The notes under the pieces were generated by a model. That model worked only from the letters and a program-made list of their open reading frames with translations. It had not been told where the DNA came from and made no database searches. Positions 8,899 to 17,128 of a stretch of 64,000 nt of DNA are shown one piece after another. Positions within the stretch are counted from its first letter, which is position 1, and every line of letters starts with the position of its first letter. The stretch is from JAIBJN01 sp963839745 (GTDB lineage Bacteria; Actinomycetota; Thermoleophilia; Gaiellales; Gaiellaceae). Location: NCBI GenBank assembly GCA_963839745.1, contig CAWIWC010000005.1, positions 496,001 to 560,000 on the forward strand. Reading direction: 5' to 3'. The position numbers were made by a program, and so were the translations under genes.

Positions 8899-9381
8899 AT
8901 GCGGGCTCTCTGCCGACGTGAGATCTCCAACGAGCGGGCCGTGCTGATCGAGCGCCGCCCCGGACGGCTAGCCGTGGCGGCCGACGACCGCACGCTCGCA
9001 GGGAGGTGTCAGTGCGGCGCGGTCCGCTATCGGGTCGTGGACAGGTTCCTGTACGCGGCGAACTGCCACTGCTCCCGGTGTCGCGCGGCGACCGGGTCGG
9101 CGTTCAAGGCGTTTGCAGGCATCGAGCGCGCGAAGCTCGAGGTCACGGAGGGCATGGACGCCCTGCTCGTCTACGGAGACGACGACCTGAACGACACGCG
9201 GTGCGGCGCGTGCGGCTCGCTCCTCTTCTCCGTGGTGCGGGAGGGCGAGTACGTGCACGTCGCGATGGGCTCCCTGGTGGACGCTCCCAGCATTCGACCC
9301 ACGGAGCACATCTTCGTCGGCTCCAAAGCGCCGTGGTTCGAGATCACCGACGACCTGCCGCAGGCCGATGAGCTCGACTAG
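8899..9381 (+). CDS. GFA-family (CENP-V/formaldehyde-activating) zinc protein
   Basis: Zinc-binding GFA/CENP-V fold protein, about 160 aa. The cysteines lie in GRCQCGAVRY, NCHCSRCR and CGACGSLLF. The namesake member speeds glutathione adduct formation with formaldehyde, though most family members have no proven activity; a link to formaldehyde from amine demethylation elsewhere in the window is only speculative. I chose ATG 8899, five bases after GAGAGG; an in-frame GTG at 8896 is possible. The N-terminal 35 residues before the first zinc motif are longer than usual, so a later start cannot be excluded. Confidence 0.85.
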   Translation: MRALCRREISNERAVLIERRPGRLAVAADDRTLAGRCQCGAVRYRVVDRFLYAANCHCSRCRAATGSAFKAFAGIERAKLEVTEGMDALLVYGDDDLNDTRCGACGSLLFSVVREGEYVHVAMGSLVDAPSIRPTEHIFVGSKAPWFEITDDLPQADELD

Positions 9382-9393
9382 CGGCCGGGCTTC

Positions 9394-9955
9394 CTAGCCG
9401 GGGAGCAGGCCTTCGGGGTAGCGCGTCGGCCGTGAGGGCCCGAGCTCCCGCATCCGCGATCTCTCCGTCCTGGGTCTCCTCGGGAGAGCTCGCGTTGTGG
9501 CGGGCGGCCGTCTCGTCGACGCAATAGAAGCCCCACGGGCCGTCCTTCTGGAACTGCCGCGAGCTCGCGCACAGGAGGATGCACGGCGCGTCGCCCGCGC
9601 CGACGAACGCATGGCGCGTTTCCGGCGGGCAGTGCACGAAATCCCATTGCTTGAGCGTCCGTTCCTGCCCTTCGACGATCAGAAGCGCCTCCCCGGAGAG
9701 CACGAGGAAGTCCTCCTGCTCCGTCTCCCAGTGGTACGTCCCGGTCGGCTCGCCGGGGCTCACGACTCGGATCGCCATCCCGAGCATCGGGAAGAACGTC
9801 TCGGCCTCGTACTCGTCGTAGCCTGTGAGCGGCACGCTGTGGCCCCGGCTCGGATTGTCGAACCAGCGCGCGTCGCGCGCGTTGAGGACGAACCAGCCCT
9901 CGTTCGCCGGAATGAGCCCTGCGTCGGTCTGCTCGAGCTCCGCCTCGGGAACCAC
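9394..9955 (-). CDS. Cupin-domain protein, one frameshift near the 3' end
   Basis: A single beta-barrel cupin of about 186 residues. The barrel motifs are visible in SPGEPTGTYHWETEQEDF and CPPETRHAFVGAG, with candidate metal-binding His/Glu. I start it at GTG 9955, giving VPEAELEQTDAG. The reading frame is lost around 9450-9470 after EETQD, and the expected C-terminus ELGPSRPTRYPEGLLPG continues in another frame to a stop at 9394; the length (3n+1) indicates one surplus base. It converges with the GFA gene, 12 bp apart. Function unknown beyond small-molecule binding or modification. Confidence 0.8.
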
Positions 9956-10021
9956 GGTTGGATCATAGAGGCGGCGACTTTCCTCCTCGGCCTGCCGCGG
10001 TGTCAGAGATGATGTCGCCCC

Positions 10022-10828
10022 ATGACGGAGACTCGGGTGTGCATCGCAGGAGCAACGGGCTGGACCGGCCGTGCGCTGGTCGCGGCCGTCGCGGAGGCAC
10101 CGGACCTCTCGCTCGCCTCCGCGGTCAGCCGCTCGGCTGCCGGCCGCGATCTCGGCGAGGCGCTCGGCGGAGACCCGCTGGGAGTTCTCGTGCACGCGAG
10201 CGTGGGCGAGGCGCTGGACGGCGTCGACGTCCTCGTCGACTACACCTCCGCGACGGCCGTGAAGGCGAACGCGCTGGCGGCGATCCAGGCCGGCGTCGCC
10301 GTCGTGATCGGCAGCTCGGGCCTCACGGCGTCCGACTTCGACGAGATCGACGCCGCCGCCCGTGAGCGCTCGGTCGGCGTGATCGCATCGGGGAACTTCT
10401 CCCTGACCGCCGCGATGTGCCAGGCGGCGGCGCTGCTGGCTGCGCGCCATCTGCCTCAGTGGGAGGTCATCGACTACGCGAGTGCGGCGAAGCCCGACGT
10501 GCCGAGCGGGACGGCGCGCGAGCTCGCCGAGCGCCTCGGCGAGGTGCGGCGGCCGGAGCTCGGTTTCCCGATCGAGGAGCTTCACGGGCCGGCGGAGGCG
10601 CGCGGCGCGACGGTCGGCGGCGCGCAGGTTCACTCCGTCCGCCTTCCGAGCTTCGTCGTCTCCACCGAGGTCGTCTTCGGGCTCCCCGACGAGCGCCTGA
10701 CCATCCGCCACGATGCAGGCGGAACGCCCGAGCCCTACGTCCAGGGCACGCTGCTCGCCGTGCGCAAGGTGTCCGGCCTCGTCGGCCTCACGCGCGGGCT
10801 CGACACGCTGCTCCTGGGCACGGAGTAG
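10022..10828 (+). CDS. Dihydrodipicolinate-reductase-like protein lacking the catalytic His
   Basis: 268 residues with the DapB layout: an N-terminal Rossmann domain starting VCIAGATGWTGRAL and a C-terminal domain with KPDVPSGT at 157-164. In true DapB the segment before that lysine is HHRH and holds the catalytic histidine; here it is A153-S154-A155-A156, so the proton donor is absent although the substrate-binding K157 and PSGT are kept. This divergent form may reduce another substrate. The gene stands alone, divergent from the cupin gene, and is followed by a strong terminator hairpin. Calling it dapB on similarity alone would be unsafe. Confidence 0.85.
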   Translation: MTETRVCIAGATGWTGRALVAAVAEAPDLSLASAVSRSAAGRDLGEALGGDPLGVLVHASVGEALDGVDVLVDYTSATAVKANALAAIQAGVAVVIGSSGLTASDFDEIDAAARERSVGVIASGNFSLTAAMCQAAALLAARHLPQWEVIDYASAAKPDVPSGTARELAERLGEVRRPELGFPIEELHGPAEARGATVGGAQVHSVRLPSFVVSTEVVFGLPDERLTIRHDAGGTPEPYVQGTLLAVRKVSGLVGLTRGLDTLLLGTE

Positions 10829-10846
10829 CGGCTCTGCGCCGAGGAC

Positions 10847-10878
10847 TGGGCGGGGGCGCTTGGCGGCGCCCCCGCCCA
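10847..10878. terminator. Bidirectional terminator hairpin between convergent genes
   Basis: A perfect 12-bp GC-rich stem (GGGCGGGGGCGC at 10848-10859 with its complement at 10866-10877, plus a closing T-A pair) and a 6-nt loop lie between the convergent DapB-like and Cu-Zn SOD genes. There is no long U tract on either side, which is common in high-GC actinobacteria. Confidence 0.75.
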
Positions 10879-10892
10879 CAGTCGTGTGACGC

Positions 10893-11474
10893 CTAGTCGA
10901 CGACGCCGCAGGCCGCGCGGCCGCCTGCGTCGCCGGTTGCGAGCGTTGCCGAGTCGGGGCCGAAGACACCCTCGGTCGTCGACTGGTAGCGCGTCGGGAT
11001 GTTGGCGAAGTTGTCGGGCGCGGCGTGCACGATGATCGCCGAGCCGTCCGCGTCGAAGAGATCTGCGATCGCGAAGTTGTCGGTGGCGAACTGAGCCTCC
11101 GCCGTCCCGTCGTCCAGGACGAGCAGGCTCGGCATGTCGCCGGCATGCGAGCCGTGGCCCACACCGCCCGGGTTGTAGTGACCGCCGGCAGACGTGAACG
11201 GCGCGACGCACTGGCCGACCGAGTGCACGTGGAAGCCGTGGAAGCCCGGCGTGAAGCCCTGGACCTCGCCGCGGACGATGACCGTGTCACCCTGCTTCGT
11301 CAGCTTGACGAAGCCCACGTCGGCGCCGTTGGCGTTCACGAGGTCCACCTTGACGTGGTTCCTGGACGACGAGCTGCCGCCGCTGCCGTACAGCGGGGCG
11401 GTGAGCACTGCCGCAGCGAGCACGAGTGTGAAACACACGAGCACCGCGCTCCTCGAGCGAATGCGCTTCGGCAT
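10893..11474 (-). CDS. sodC: Secreted Cu-Zn superoxide dismutase family protein
   Basis: 193 residues. A basic start followed by a hydrophobic stretch (about 11-31) forms an export signal or membrane anchor, then a Ser-rich linker and the SOD beta-barrel. Metal ligands appear in HGFHVHSVGQC, GGHYNPGG, GSHAGDMPSLLV and AIIVHA, and the terminal GGRAACGVV matches the family end. The role is dismutation of superoxide outside the membrane. ATG 11474 is preceded by a strong GGGGGA ribosome site; an in-frame start further upstream would add an improbable arginine-rich leader. Confidence 0.92.
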   Translation of the reverse strand: MPKRIRSRSAVLVCFTLVLAAAVLTAPLYGSGGSSSSRNHVKVDLVNANGADVGFVKLTKQGDTVIVRGEVQGFTPGFHGFHVHSVGQCVAPFTSAGGHYNPGGVGHGSHAGDMPSLLVLDDGTAEAQFATDNFAIADLFDADGSAIIVHAAPDNFANIPTRYQSTTEGVFGPDSATLATGDAGGRAACGVVD

Positions 11475-11726
11475 GCCTGGTCCCCCTTTCGTTCCCGATT
11501 TGATGCGTCCCGCGCACACGTGCTCTCCCCTCGAGCGTGCAGCCGCCGCGCTGCCAGCATTCCGATCGAATCTGCCCGTGGGGAGAGCTGCCCGGCACCG
11601 GAACGATTGACCGGAGCATCCTGACACGTCCGCGACATCCGCGGAAGGGTCTTTCGTCACATGCTCGTGCGGATCTCGTCACATCCCGTGACACACTCGC
11701 GCGCTTTCCGGCGATACGGTCGTCGC

Positions 11727-11996
11727 ATGAGCACGAAGGCGGCAACGCCATGGGGAAAGGCGACGGTCGAGGAGGAGCTCCGCGTTGCACAGCGGGCCGG
11801 CGACCGACGCTTCGAGACCATCGTCCAGTTGCTGGAGGACGAGAAAGGAGGCGCGCTGGTTCGCTTTGCCTACTCCACCGGCGGCAACGTCCGGCGCGGC
11901 CCCGTCACCCTGCGAGCGCGCGACCTCGAGCGTCTGCGGACGGAGCTCGAGGCGCGGCCGCGGCTGGCGGACGCGCTCGGCCTCACGCGCCGGTAG
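11727..11996 (+). CDS. Small conserved-looking hypothetical protein
   Basis: 89 residues, acidic/basic mixed, no signal or membrane segment. It begins MSTKAATPWGKATVEEEL and has a central strand-rich part (FETIVQLLEDEKGGALVRFAYST) followed by a helix rich in Arg/Leu. I do not recognise the family. The 252-bp gap upstream, shared with the divergent SOD gene, contains a GTCAC-5-GTGAC inverted repeat at 11678-11692 that could be an operator. Codon use resembles the neighbours, so it is likely a real gene. Confidence 0.65.
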   Translation: MSTKAATPWGKATVEEELRVAQRAGDRRFETIVQLLEDEKGGALVRFAYSTGGNVRRGPVTLRARDLERLRTELEARPRLADALGLTRR

Positions 11997-12028
11997 GCCA
12001 GCACAACTGAATATCGAGGCGTCGCGGT

Positions 12029-12718
12029 CTAGGACGCGCGGGTGTACGACCGCTCGCGGGCGGCATCCACCAGCGAGGCGAGGATCAGCCCACCGTCACC
12101 GGAGCCGAGCAAGGGATCCACGGCGTGCTCGGGGTGGGGCATGAGCCCCATGACGTTCCCGTCGGCGTTGAGAACCCCGGCGATGTCACGCTCCGACCCG
12201 TTCGGGTTCTCTCCGGGTGCGTAGCGCAGAGCGACCTGCTCATCCGGGAGATCGTCCGGAGGGTGGTAGCAGCCCTCGCCGTGCTTGACCGGGATCGTCA
12301 GGGTCTCGCCGAGCTCGCAGCGCGCGGTGAACGGCGTGTCCGTCCGCTCGACGACGAGCGGCACGTCCCGGCAGACGAACGCGAGCGACTCGTTCGGCCG
12401 CAGGACGCCCGGGAGCAACCCGGCCTCGCAGAGGATCTGGAACCCGTTGCAGATGCCGAGCACCGGCCCGCCTGCGGCGGCGAAGTCGGCGACCGCATCC
12501 ATGATCGGCGCGAAGCGCGCGATGGCGCCGCAGCGGAGATAGTCGCCGTACGAGAACCCTCCCGGGAGCACGACCGCATCGACGCGCGGCAGCTCCGGGT
12601 CTGCGTGCCAGACGAGCTGCGGGTCGGCGCCGACGGCAGAAAGCGCCCAGGCTGCATCGCGGTCGTCGTTCGAGCCGGGAAAGACGAGGACGGCGATGCG
12701 CGGCCGGCGCTCTGTCAC
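12029..12718 (-). CDS. purQ: Phosphoribosylformylglycinamidine synthase, glutaminase subunit
   Basis: 229 residues, class I glutamine amidotransferase supplying ammonia to PurL. The nucleophile Cys is in GICNGFQILCEAG and the His/Glu pair in MPHPEHAVD. GTG 12718 is chosen because it overlaps the purS stop in the motif GTGA, giving coupled translation, and the residues MTERRPRIAVLVFPGSN match homologues. It is the last gene of the upstream block of the purine operon; the convergent hypothetical gene at 11727 ends 32 bp beyond it, and purL follows only 5.5 kb further on. Confidence 0.97.
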   Translation of the reverse strand: MTERRPRIAVLVFPGSNDDRDAAWALSAVGADPQLVWHADPELPRVDAVVLPGGFSYGDYLRCGAIARFAPIMDAVADFAAAGGPVLGICNGFQILCEAGLLPGVLRPNESLAFVCRDVPLVVERTDTPFTARCELGETLTIPVKHGEGCYHPPDDLPDEQVALRYAPGENPNGSERDIAGVLNADGNVMGLMPHPEHAVDPLLGSGDGGLILASLVDAARERSYTRAS

Positions 12719-12963
12719 GCTCCGCGCTCCTCGAGCTCGATCTCGTAGCTCTCGATGAGCGGGTTCGCGAGCAGGTTCTCGCACATGCGCTCCAGCTGCG
12801 TGCGCGCCTCCTCGGCAGTCGAGGCGTCGACCTCCAGGTCGATCACGCGCCCGACGCGTGCCTCGCCGACCTCGAACCCGAGCTGGCGGAGCGAGCGCTC
12901 GACGGCCTCGCCCTGCGGGTCGAGGATGCCTCCCTTCGGGCGGACGAGCACGGTCGCCTTCAC
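12715..12963 (-). CDS. purS: Phosphoribosylformylglycinamidine synthase, PurS subunit
   Basis: 82 residues, the small bridging subunit that joins PurQ to short-form PurL. It begins KATVLVRPKGGILDPQG, the family signature, and ends with LIESYEIELEE. GTG start 12963 overlaps the purC stop as GTGA, and its own stop overlaps the purQ start the same way. Its presence confirms the three-subunit form of FGAM synthase. Confidence 0.96.
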   Translation of the reverse strand: MKATVLVRPKGGILDPQGEAVERSLRQLGFEVGEARVGRVIDLEVDASTAEEARTQLERMCENLLANPLIESYEIELEERGA

Positions 12964-13820
12964 CGGAGCACCGTCCCCGGGTCGTCGAGATAGTCGTCGA
13001 AGCGGATCCCCGTCAGTTGCTCGAAGGCTTCGACGTAGCGGGCCCGCGTGCCGGCCACGACCTGGTCTGGAAGCTCCGGGCCGGGCGGAGACTTGTCCCA
13101 GCCGAGCGACTCGCAGTAGTCACGGACGTACTGCTTGTCGAAGGAGGGCTGGCCCCGTCCCGGCTCGTACTCGTCGGCCGGCCAGAAGCGCGAAGAGTCC
13201 GGCGTCAGCGCCTCGTCCCCGAGGGTCAGCACCCCGTCGGGCCCGACGCCGAGCTCGAACTTCGTGTCGGCGATGACGATGCCCCGCTCGAGCGCGTATT
13301 CGGCCGCGAAGCGGTACAGCTCGAGCGAGATGCGCTCGACCTCGGCGAAGAGATCCTCGCCGACGAGCTCGGCCGCGCGCTCGCGGTCGATGTTCTCGTC
13401 GTGGCCTTCCTGCGCCTTGGTCGCGGGCGTGAAGATCGGCTCCGGGAGGCGATCGGACTCGCGCAGGCCTTCGGGGAGCCGGTGGCCGCAGACCTCGCCG
13501 GTCGCGCCGTAGTCCTTCCAGCCCGAGCCCGCGAGGTAGCCGCGGACGACGCACTCGATGGGCAGCATCGAGAGCCGGCGAGCCTCGGTGGACCGCCCGT
13601 CTTCGCGGAGGGCGAGCAGGTGGTTCGGGACGATGTCCCGCGTGCGCGCGAACCAGAAGCCGGAAAGCCCGGTCAGGACGCGCCCCTTGTCGGGGATCTC
13701 GGTCGGCAGGACGACGTCGAAGGTCGAGATCCGGTCGGTGGCGACGAGCAGCAGCCGCTCGTCGTCCAGCTCGAAGAGCTCCCGGACCTTTCCGCTCCCG
13801 ACGTGGACGGCCTCAGGCAT
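12960..13820 (-). CDS. purC: Phosphoribosylaminoimidazole-succinocarboxamide synthase (SAICAR synthetase)
   Basis: 286 residues, ATP-dependent joining of aspartate to CAIR. SGKVRELFEL at the N-terminus is the glycine-rich nucleotide site, and the PIECVVRGYLAGSGWKDY and LADTKFELG-like IVIADTKFELGV motifs are present; length is typical of the longer actinobacterial form. ATG 13820 overlaps the purB stop by eight bases (ATGCCTGA), and the stop overlaps purS by four. Confidence 0.97.
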   Translation of the reverse strand: MPEAVHVGSGKVRELFELDDERLLLVATDRISTFDVVLPTEIPDKGRVLTGLSGFWFARTRDIVPNHLLALREDGRSTEARRLSMLPIECVVRGYLAGSGWKDYGATGEVCGHRLPEGLRESDRLPEPIFTPATKAQEGHDENIDRERAAELVGEDLFAEVERISLELYRFAAEYALERGIVIADTKFELGVGPDGVLTLGDEALTPDSSRFWPADEYEPGRGQPSFDKQYVRDYCESLGWDKSPPGPELPDQVVAGTRARYVEAFEQLTGIRFDDYLDDPGTVLR

Positions 13821-15153
13821 GGACAGCCTCCTCCTTTCGCTCGGCGATTCTCTCGGAGAGCGCCGCGAGACGCTCGAACAGGACGTCGACGTGCCGCAGG
13901 GCGTCGGCGAGGTCGAACGCCTCGGCCAGCGCGTCCGCGTCGAGCGCGGCGCCGACCTCGGCGTCCGCGGCGAGCAGCTCGCGGAAGTCGCGCTCCTCCT
14001 CCCACGCGGCCAGGGCGTTGCGTTGCACCAGCCGGTACGCCTCGTCCCGGGACAGCCCGGCTCCGACGAGCGCGAGCAGCACGCGCTGGCTGAACACGAG
14101 CCCGTGCGACGCGTCGAGGTTGCGGCGCATGCGGGCCGCGTCGACCACAAGGCCTTCGGCGAGCCAGGCGAAGCGGTCGAGCATGTAGTCGAGCGCGAGA
14201 AAGGCGTCCGGGAGGACGACACGCTCGGCGCTCGAGTGCGAGATGTCGCGCTCGTGCCAGAGCGCGACGTTCTCCAGCCCGACGACCGAGCCTGCGCGGA
14301 CGATCCGCGCGAGGCCGCAGATTCGCTCCGCCACCACCGGGTTGCGCTTGTGCGGCATCGCCGACGAGCCCTTCTGCCCGCTCCGAAACGGCTCTTGAAC
14401 CTCGCCCAGCTCCGTGCGGGCGAGGTGGCGGATCTCGGTGGCGAACCGGTCGAGCGAGGAGGCGCACAGCGCGAGGGCTCCGAGCAGCTCGGCGTGCCGG
14501 TCCCGCGGGACGATCTGCGTCGCGACCGGCTCGGGGGTGAGCCCGAGGCGCTCGCACGCGATCCGCTCGACCTCCGGGTCGCCGCCGCCGTACGTCCCCA
14601 CCGCACCGGCGAGCTTGCCGACCCGCATGCCTTCGAGCGCCCGTTCGAGGCGTTCGCGATCGCGCTCGAGCTCGAACGCCCAGCCGGCGAGCTTGGCGCC
14701 GAAGGTGATCGGCTCGGCGTGGATCCCGTGCGTGCGGCCGGCCATCACCGTCTCGCGGTGCTCCTCGGCCCGCGCCACCACGGCGGCGAGCGACCGGTCG
14801 ACGCCGTCGAGGATCAGGGCGCCGGCCTCGCGCACCTGGAGCGCCGTCGCAGTGTCGAGCACGTCGGAGGACGTCAGCCCGTAGTGGAGCCAGCGACCGA
14901 CCGGCCCCAGATCCTCGGCGACGGCGTCGACGAAGGCCGCGAGGTCGTGCTGCGTGCGCTCCTCGATCTCGGCGACGCGCTCGGGCGTCGGAGGAACGGC
15001 GCGCTCGCGCACCTCGGCCGCGGCATCGGCGGGGACGGCGCCGATCTCGGCCCATCCCTCGAGCGCAGCCAGCTCGACTTCGAGCAAGCGCGCGAGCCTG
15101 CTCTCCTCCGACCAGACGCGCTTCATGTCCGGGCGGGAATAGCGGGCGATCAC
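13813..15153 (-). CDS. purB: Adenylosuccinate lyase
   Basis: 446 residues of the fumarase/aspartase superfamily; it cleaves SAICAR and adenylosuccinate, releasing fumarate. The signature loop SSAMPHKRNP carries the mobile catalytic Ser, and GRTHGIHAEPITFG and HYGLTSSDVLDT are the other two conserved regions. GTG 15153 is the only reasonable start (MIARYSRPDM). It precedes purC with an 8-bp overlap and is separated from purE by 45 bp. Confidence 0.97.
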   Translation of the reverse strand: MIARYSRPDMKRVWSEESRLARLLEVELAALEGWAEIGAVPADAAAEVRERAVPPTPERVAEIEERTQHDLAAFVDAVAEDLGPVGRWLHYGLTSSDVLDTATALQVREAGALILDGVDRSLAAVVARAEEHRETVMAGRTHGIHAEPITFGAKLAGWAFELERDRERLERALEGMRVGKLAGAVGTYGGGDPEVERIACERLGLTPEPVATQIVPRDRHAELLGALALCASSLDRFATEIRHLARTELGEVQEPFRSGQKGSSAMPHKRNPVVAERICGLARIVRAGSVVGLENVALWHERDISHSSAERVVLPDAFLALDYMLDRFAWLAEGLVVDAARMRRNLDASHGLVFSQRVLLALVGAGLSRDEAYRLVQRNALAAWEEERDFRELLAADAEVGAALDADALAEAFDLADALRHVDVLFERLAALSERIAERKEEAVHA

Positions 15154-15198
15154 AAGGGCAAGTCTAGAGAGCGCGCAGGCTTGCCTCTGGCCGCGGCG

Positions 15199-15630
15199 CT
15201 AGCCGTCGCCGAGAGCGAGGATGCGCGCCGCGAGCACGGCCGCGTTGCGCCCTCCGTTCACCGAGACGCACGCGACCGGCACGCCGGGAGGCATCTGCAC
15301 GATCGAGAGGATCGCGTCGAGCCCGCCCATCACGCTCTTCGACGAGGTCAGCGGGACTCCGATGACGGGCAGCTCCGAGTAGGCGGCGACGACGCCCGGC
15401 AGCGCGGCCGCCATGCCCGCACCGGCGATCAGGACGCGTATGCCTCGCGACGCCGCGGTCTTGGCGTACTCGGCGACGCCTTCCGGATCCCGGTGCGCTG
15501 ACAGCACGTTCAGCTCCCACGCGATCCCGCGCTCGTCGAGCTCCTTGCCGGCGGCCCCGATCGCCTCGCGGTCGGATTCCGACCCGATGAGGATGCCGAC
15601 GAGCGGCGCGTCGGACGGCTGGTCAGGCAT
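15199..15630 (-). CDS. purE: N5-carboxyaminoimidazole ribonucleotide mutase, class I-like
   Basis: 143 residues. GILIGSESDREAI is the phosphate-binding start and LSAHRDPEGV carries the conserved His. The later GVPLTSS...LSIVQMPPGVPV resembles class I PurE, which needs PurK to supply its substrate; no purK is in the window. ATG 15630 overlaps the purD stop by eight bases with the same ATGCCTGA sequence that joins purB and purC. In-frame codons upstream overlap purD too deeply to be the start. Confidence 0.96.
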   Translation of the reverse strand: MPDQPSDAPLVGILIGSESDREAIGAAGKELDERGIAWELNVLSAHRDPEGVAEYAKTAASRGIRVLIAGAGMAAALPGVVAAYSELPVIGVPLTSSKSVMGGLDAILSIVQMPPGVPVACVSVNGGRNAAVLAARILALGDG

Positions 15631-16843
15631 TGGCGTGGACGGCTCGGAGGGCGATGTCGTGACGGTACTGGACGCCGGGGAACTCGATCCGGCCGACCGC
15701 GCGGTAGGCACGCTCTCTCGCCTCCGCGACCGACTCGCCGAGCGCGGTGACGTTGAGCACCCGGCCGCCGGCGCTCACGACTTCGCCCCCGCGGAGGGCG
15801 GTGCCTGCCTGGAAGACGAGCGCACCCTCCTCCTCGGCCCGTTCGAGGCCGGACAGCGGCGCGCCGTTCTCAGGCGCGTCGGGGTAGCCGGGCGCGGCGA
15901 GGACGACCGTGACGGCCGCCTCCGAGCCGGCCGACAGCTCGACCCCGGCGACCGAGCCCGCAGCGGCGGCGGCGAGCGCCTCGAGGAGGTCTCCCTGGAG
16001 GCGCGGCAGGATCGCCTGCGTCTCCGGGTCGCCGAAGCGGCAGTTGAACTCGAGCACGCGCGGGCCATCCTCGGTGAGCATGAGGCCTGCGTACAGCAAG
16101 CCCTGGAAGGGTGCGCCGCGGCGGGCCAGCTCCGCGAGCACCGGCCGGTGGACGGCGTCCACGAGCTGCTCCGCGAGCTCGGCGCCGACGGCCGGCACCG
16201 GCGAGTAGCTTCCCATCCCGCCGGTGTTCGGGCCCTCGTCCCCGTCGCGCAGGCGCTTGAAGTCCTGCGCGGGCGCGAGCGCGAGGGCTTCCTCGCCTGC
16301 GCACAGCGCGAAGAGCGAGACCTCCTCGCCTTCGAGCAGCTCCTCGACGACGACGCGGCCTCCCAGGGCCTCCGCCTTCGGAAGCGCCGCCTGGACCTCG
16401 TCCTGCGTGCGGCACACGAAGACGCCCTTTCCGGCAGCCAGGCCGTCCGCCTTGATCACGCACGGGACCTGCGGCTCCTCGAGCTCGGCCGCCGTGGGGA
16501 CGCCGGCCGCCTGCATGACCTCCTTCGCGAAGGACTTGGACCCTTCGATCTGCGCCGCCGCGGCGCCCGGGCCGAAGACCGCGACGCCGGCGTGGCGGAG
16601 GGCATCGGCGAGCCCCGCGACGAGCGGTGCCTCCGGCCCGACGACGACGAGGTCGATCCCGAGCTGATGGCATAGCCCGAGCAGCGCCTCGGAGTCGTCC
16701 GGCCTCAGCGGATGGCAGGTGCCGAGCCCGGCGATGCCTGGGTTGCCTGGAGCGGCGTGGAGGTCACCGAGCCCCTCGCTCTGCGCGATCTTCCAGGCGA
16801 GCGCATGCTCGCGACCGCCGGAGCCGACGATGAGGACATTCAC
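15623..16843 (-). CDS. purD: Phosphoribosylamine-glycine ligase (GARS)
   Basis: 406 residues, ATP-grasp ligase forming GAR. NVLIVGSGGREHALAW is the N-terminal domain signature, VIKADGLAAGKGV the ATP-grasp loop and RFGDPETQ the conserved metal-binding motif. GTG 16843 is the start. This is the first gene of the operon; its promoter must lie in the 285-bp divergent gap shared with the glutamine synthetase-like gene at 17129. Confidence 0.97.
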   Translation of the reverse strand: MNVLIVGSGGREHALAWKIAQSEGLGDLHAAPGNPGIAGLGTCHPLRPDDSEALLGLCHQLGIDLVVVGPEAPLVAGLADALRHAGVAVFGPGAAAAQIEGSKSFAKEVMQAAGVPTAAELEEPQVPCVIKADGLAAGKGVFVCRTQDEVQAALPKAEALGGRVVVEELLEGEEVSLFALCAGEEALALAPAQDFKRLRDGDEGPNTGGMGSYSPVPAVGAELAEQLVDAVHRPVLAELARRGAPFQGLLYAGLMLTEDGPRVLEFNCRFGDPETQAILPRLQGDLLEALAAAAAGSVAGVELSAGSEAAVTVVLAAPGYPDAPENGAPLSGLERAEEEGALVFQAGTALRGGEVVSAGGRVLNVTALGESVAEARERAYRAVGRIEFPGVQYRHDIALRAVHANA

Positions 16844-17062
16844 GCGGGCGAGTCTAATCGGGCTCCCGGCGAATGAGCTGTGTCACTTCGGTCACGACTC
16901 GCGCGAGTCTTGCGACAGTGCGTCACCCATGGGAGCGGAGTTCGCCAATAGCCTGGGGACCGGAGGGAGGACAGCGGCCGGCCCCACGCGCGCGCGTGGA
17001 TTAAACGGAGCACGCCCGCGACTCCGAGGGGAGCCGCACCTGCTAGAGCCGCATCGCCGCGG

Positions 17063-17105
17063 GCAATAGTATTGCGCCTCCCGAACAGGCGGCCTCGAGC
17101 CGCCT
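17063..17105 (+). promoter_or_regulatory. Leader palindrome and hairpin upstream of the glutamine synthetase-like operon
   Basis: In the 285-bp gap between divergent purD and the gene at 17129 there is a perfect 13-bp palindrome GCAATAGTATTGC (17063-17075) whose core TAGTAT could be a -10 box. It is followed by a 7-bp hairpin AGGCGGC/GCCGCCT with a 5-nt loop (17087-17105) and a short TTT, ending just before the ribosome site GAGAGGAGGA. The layout suggests an operator over the promoter and a leader hairpin that could modulate expression. No known riboswitch fold was recognised; the rest of the gap shows nothing clear. Confidence 0.45.
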
Positions 17106-17128
17106 TTGTAGAGAGGAGGACAGAGCTC

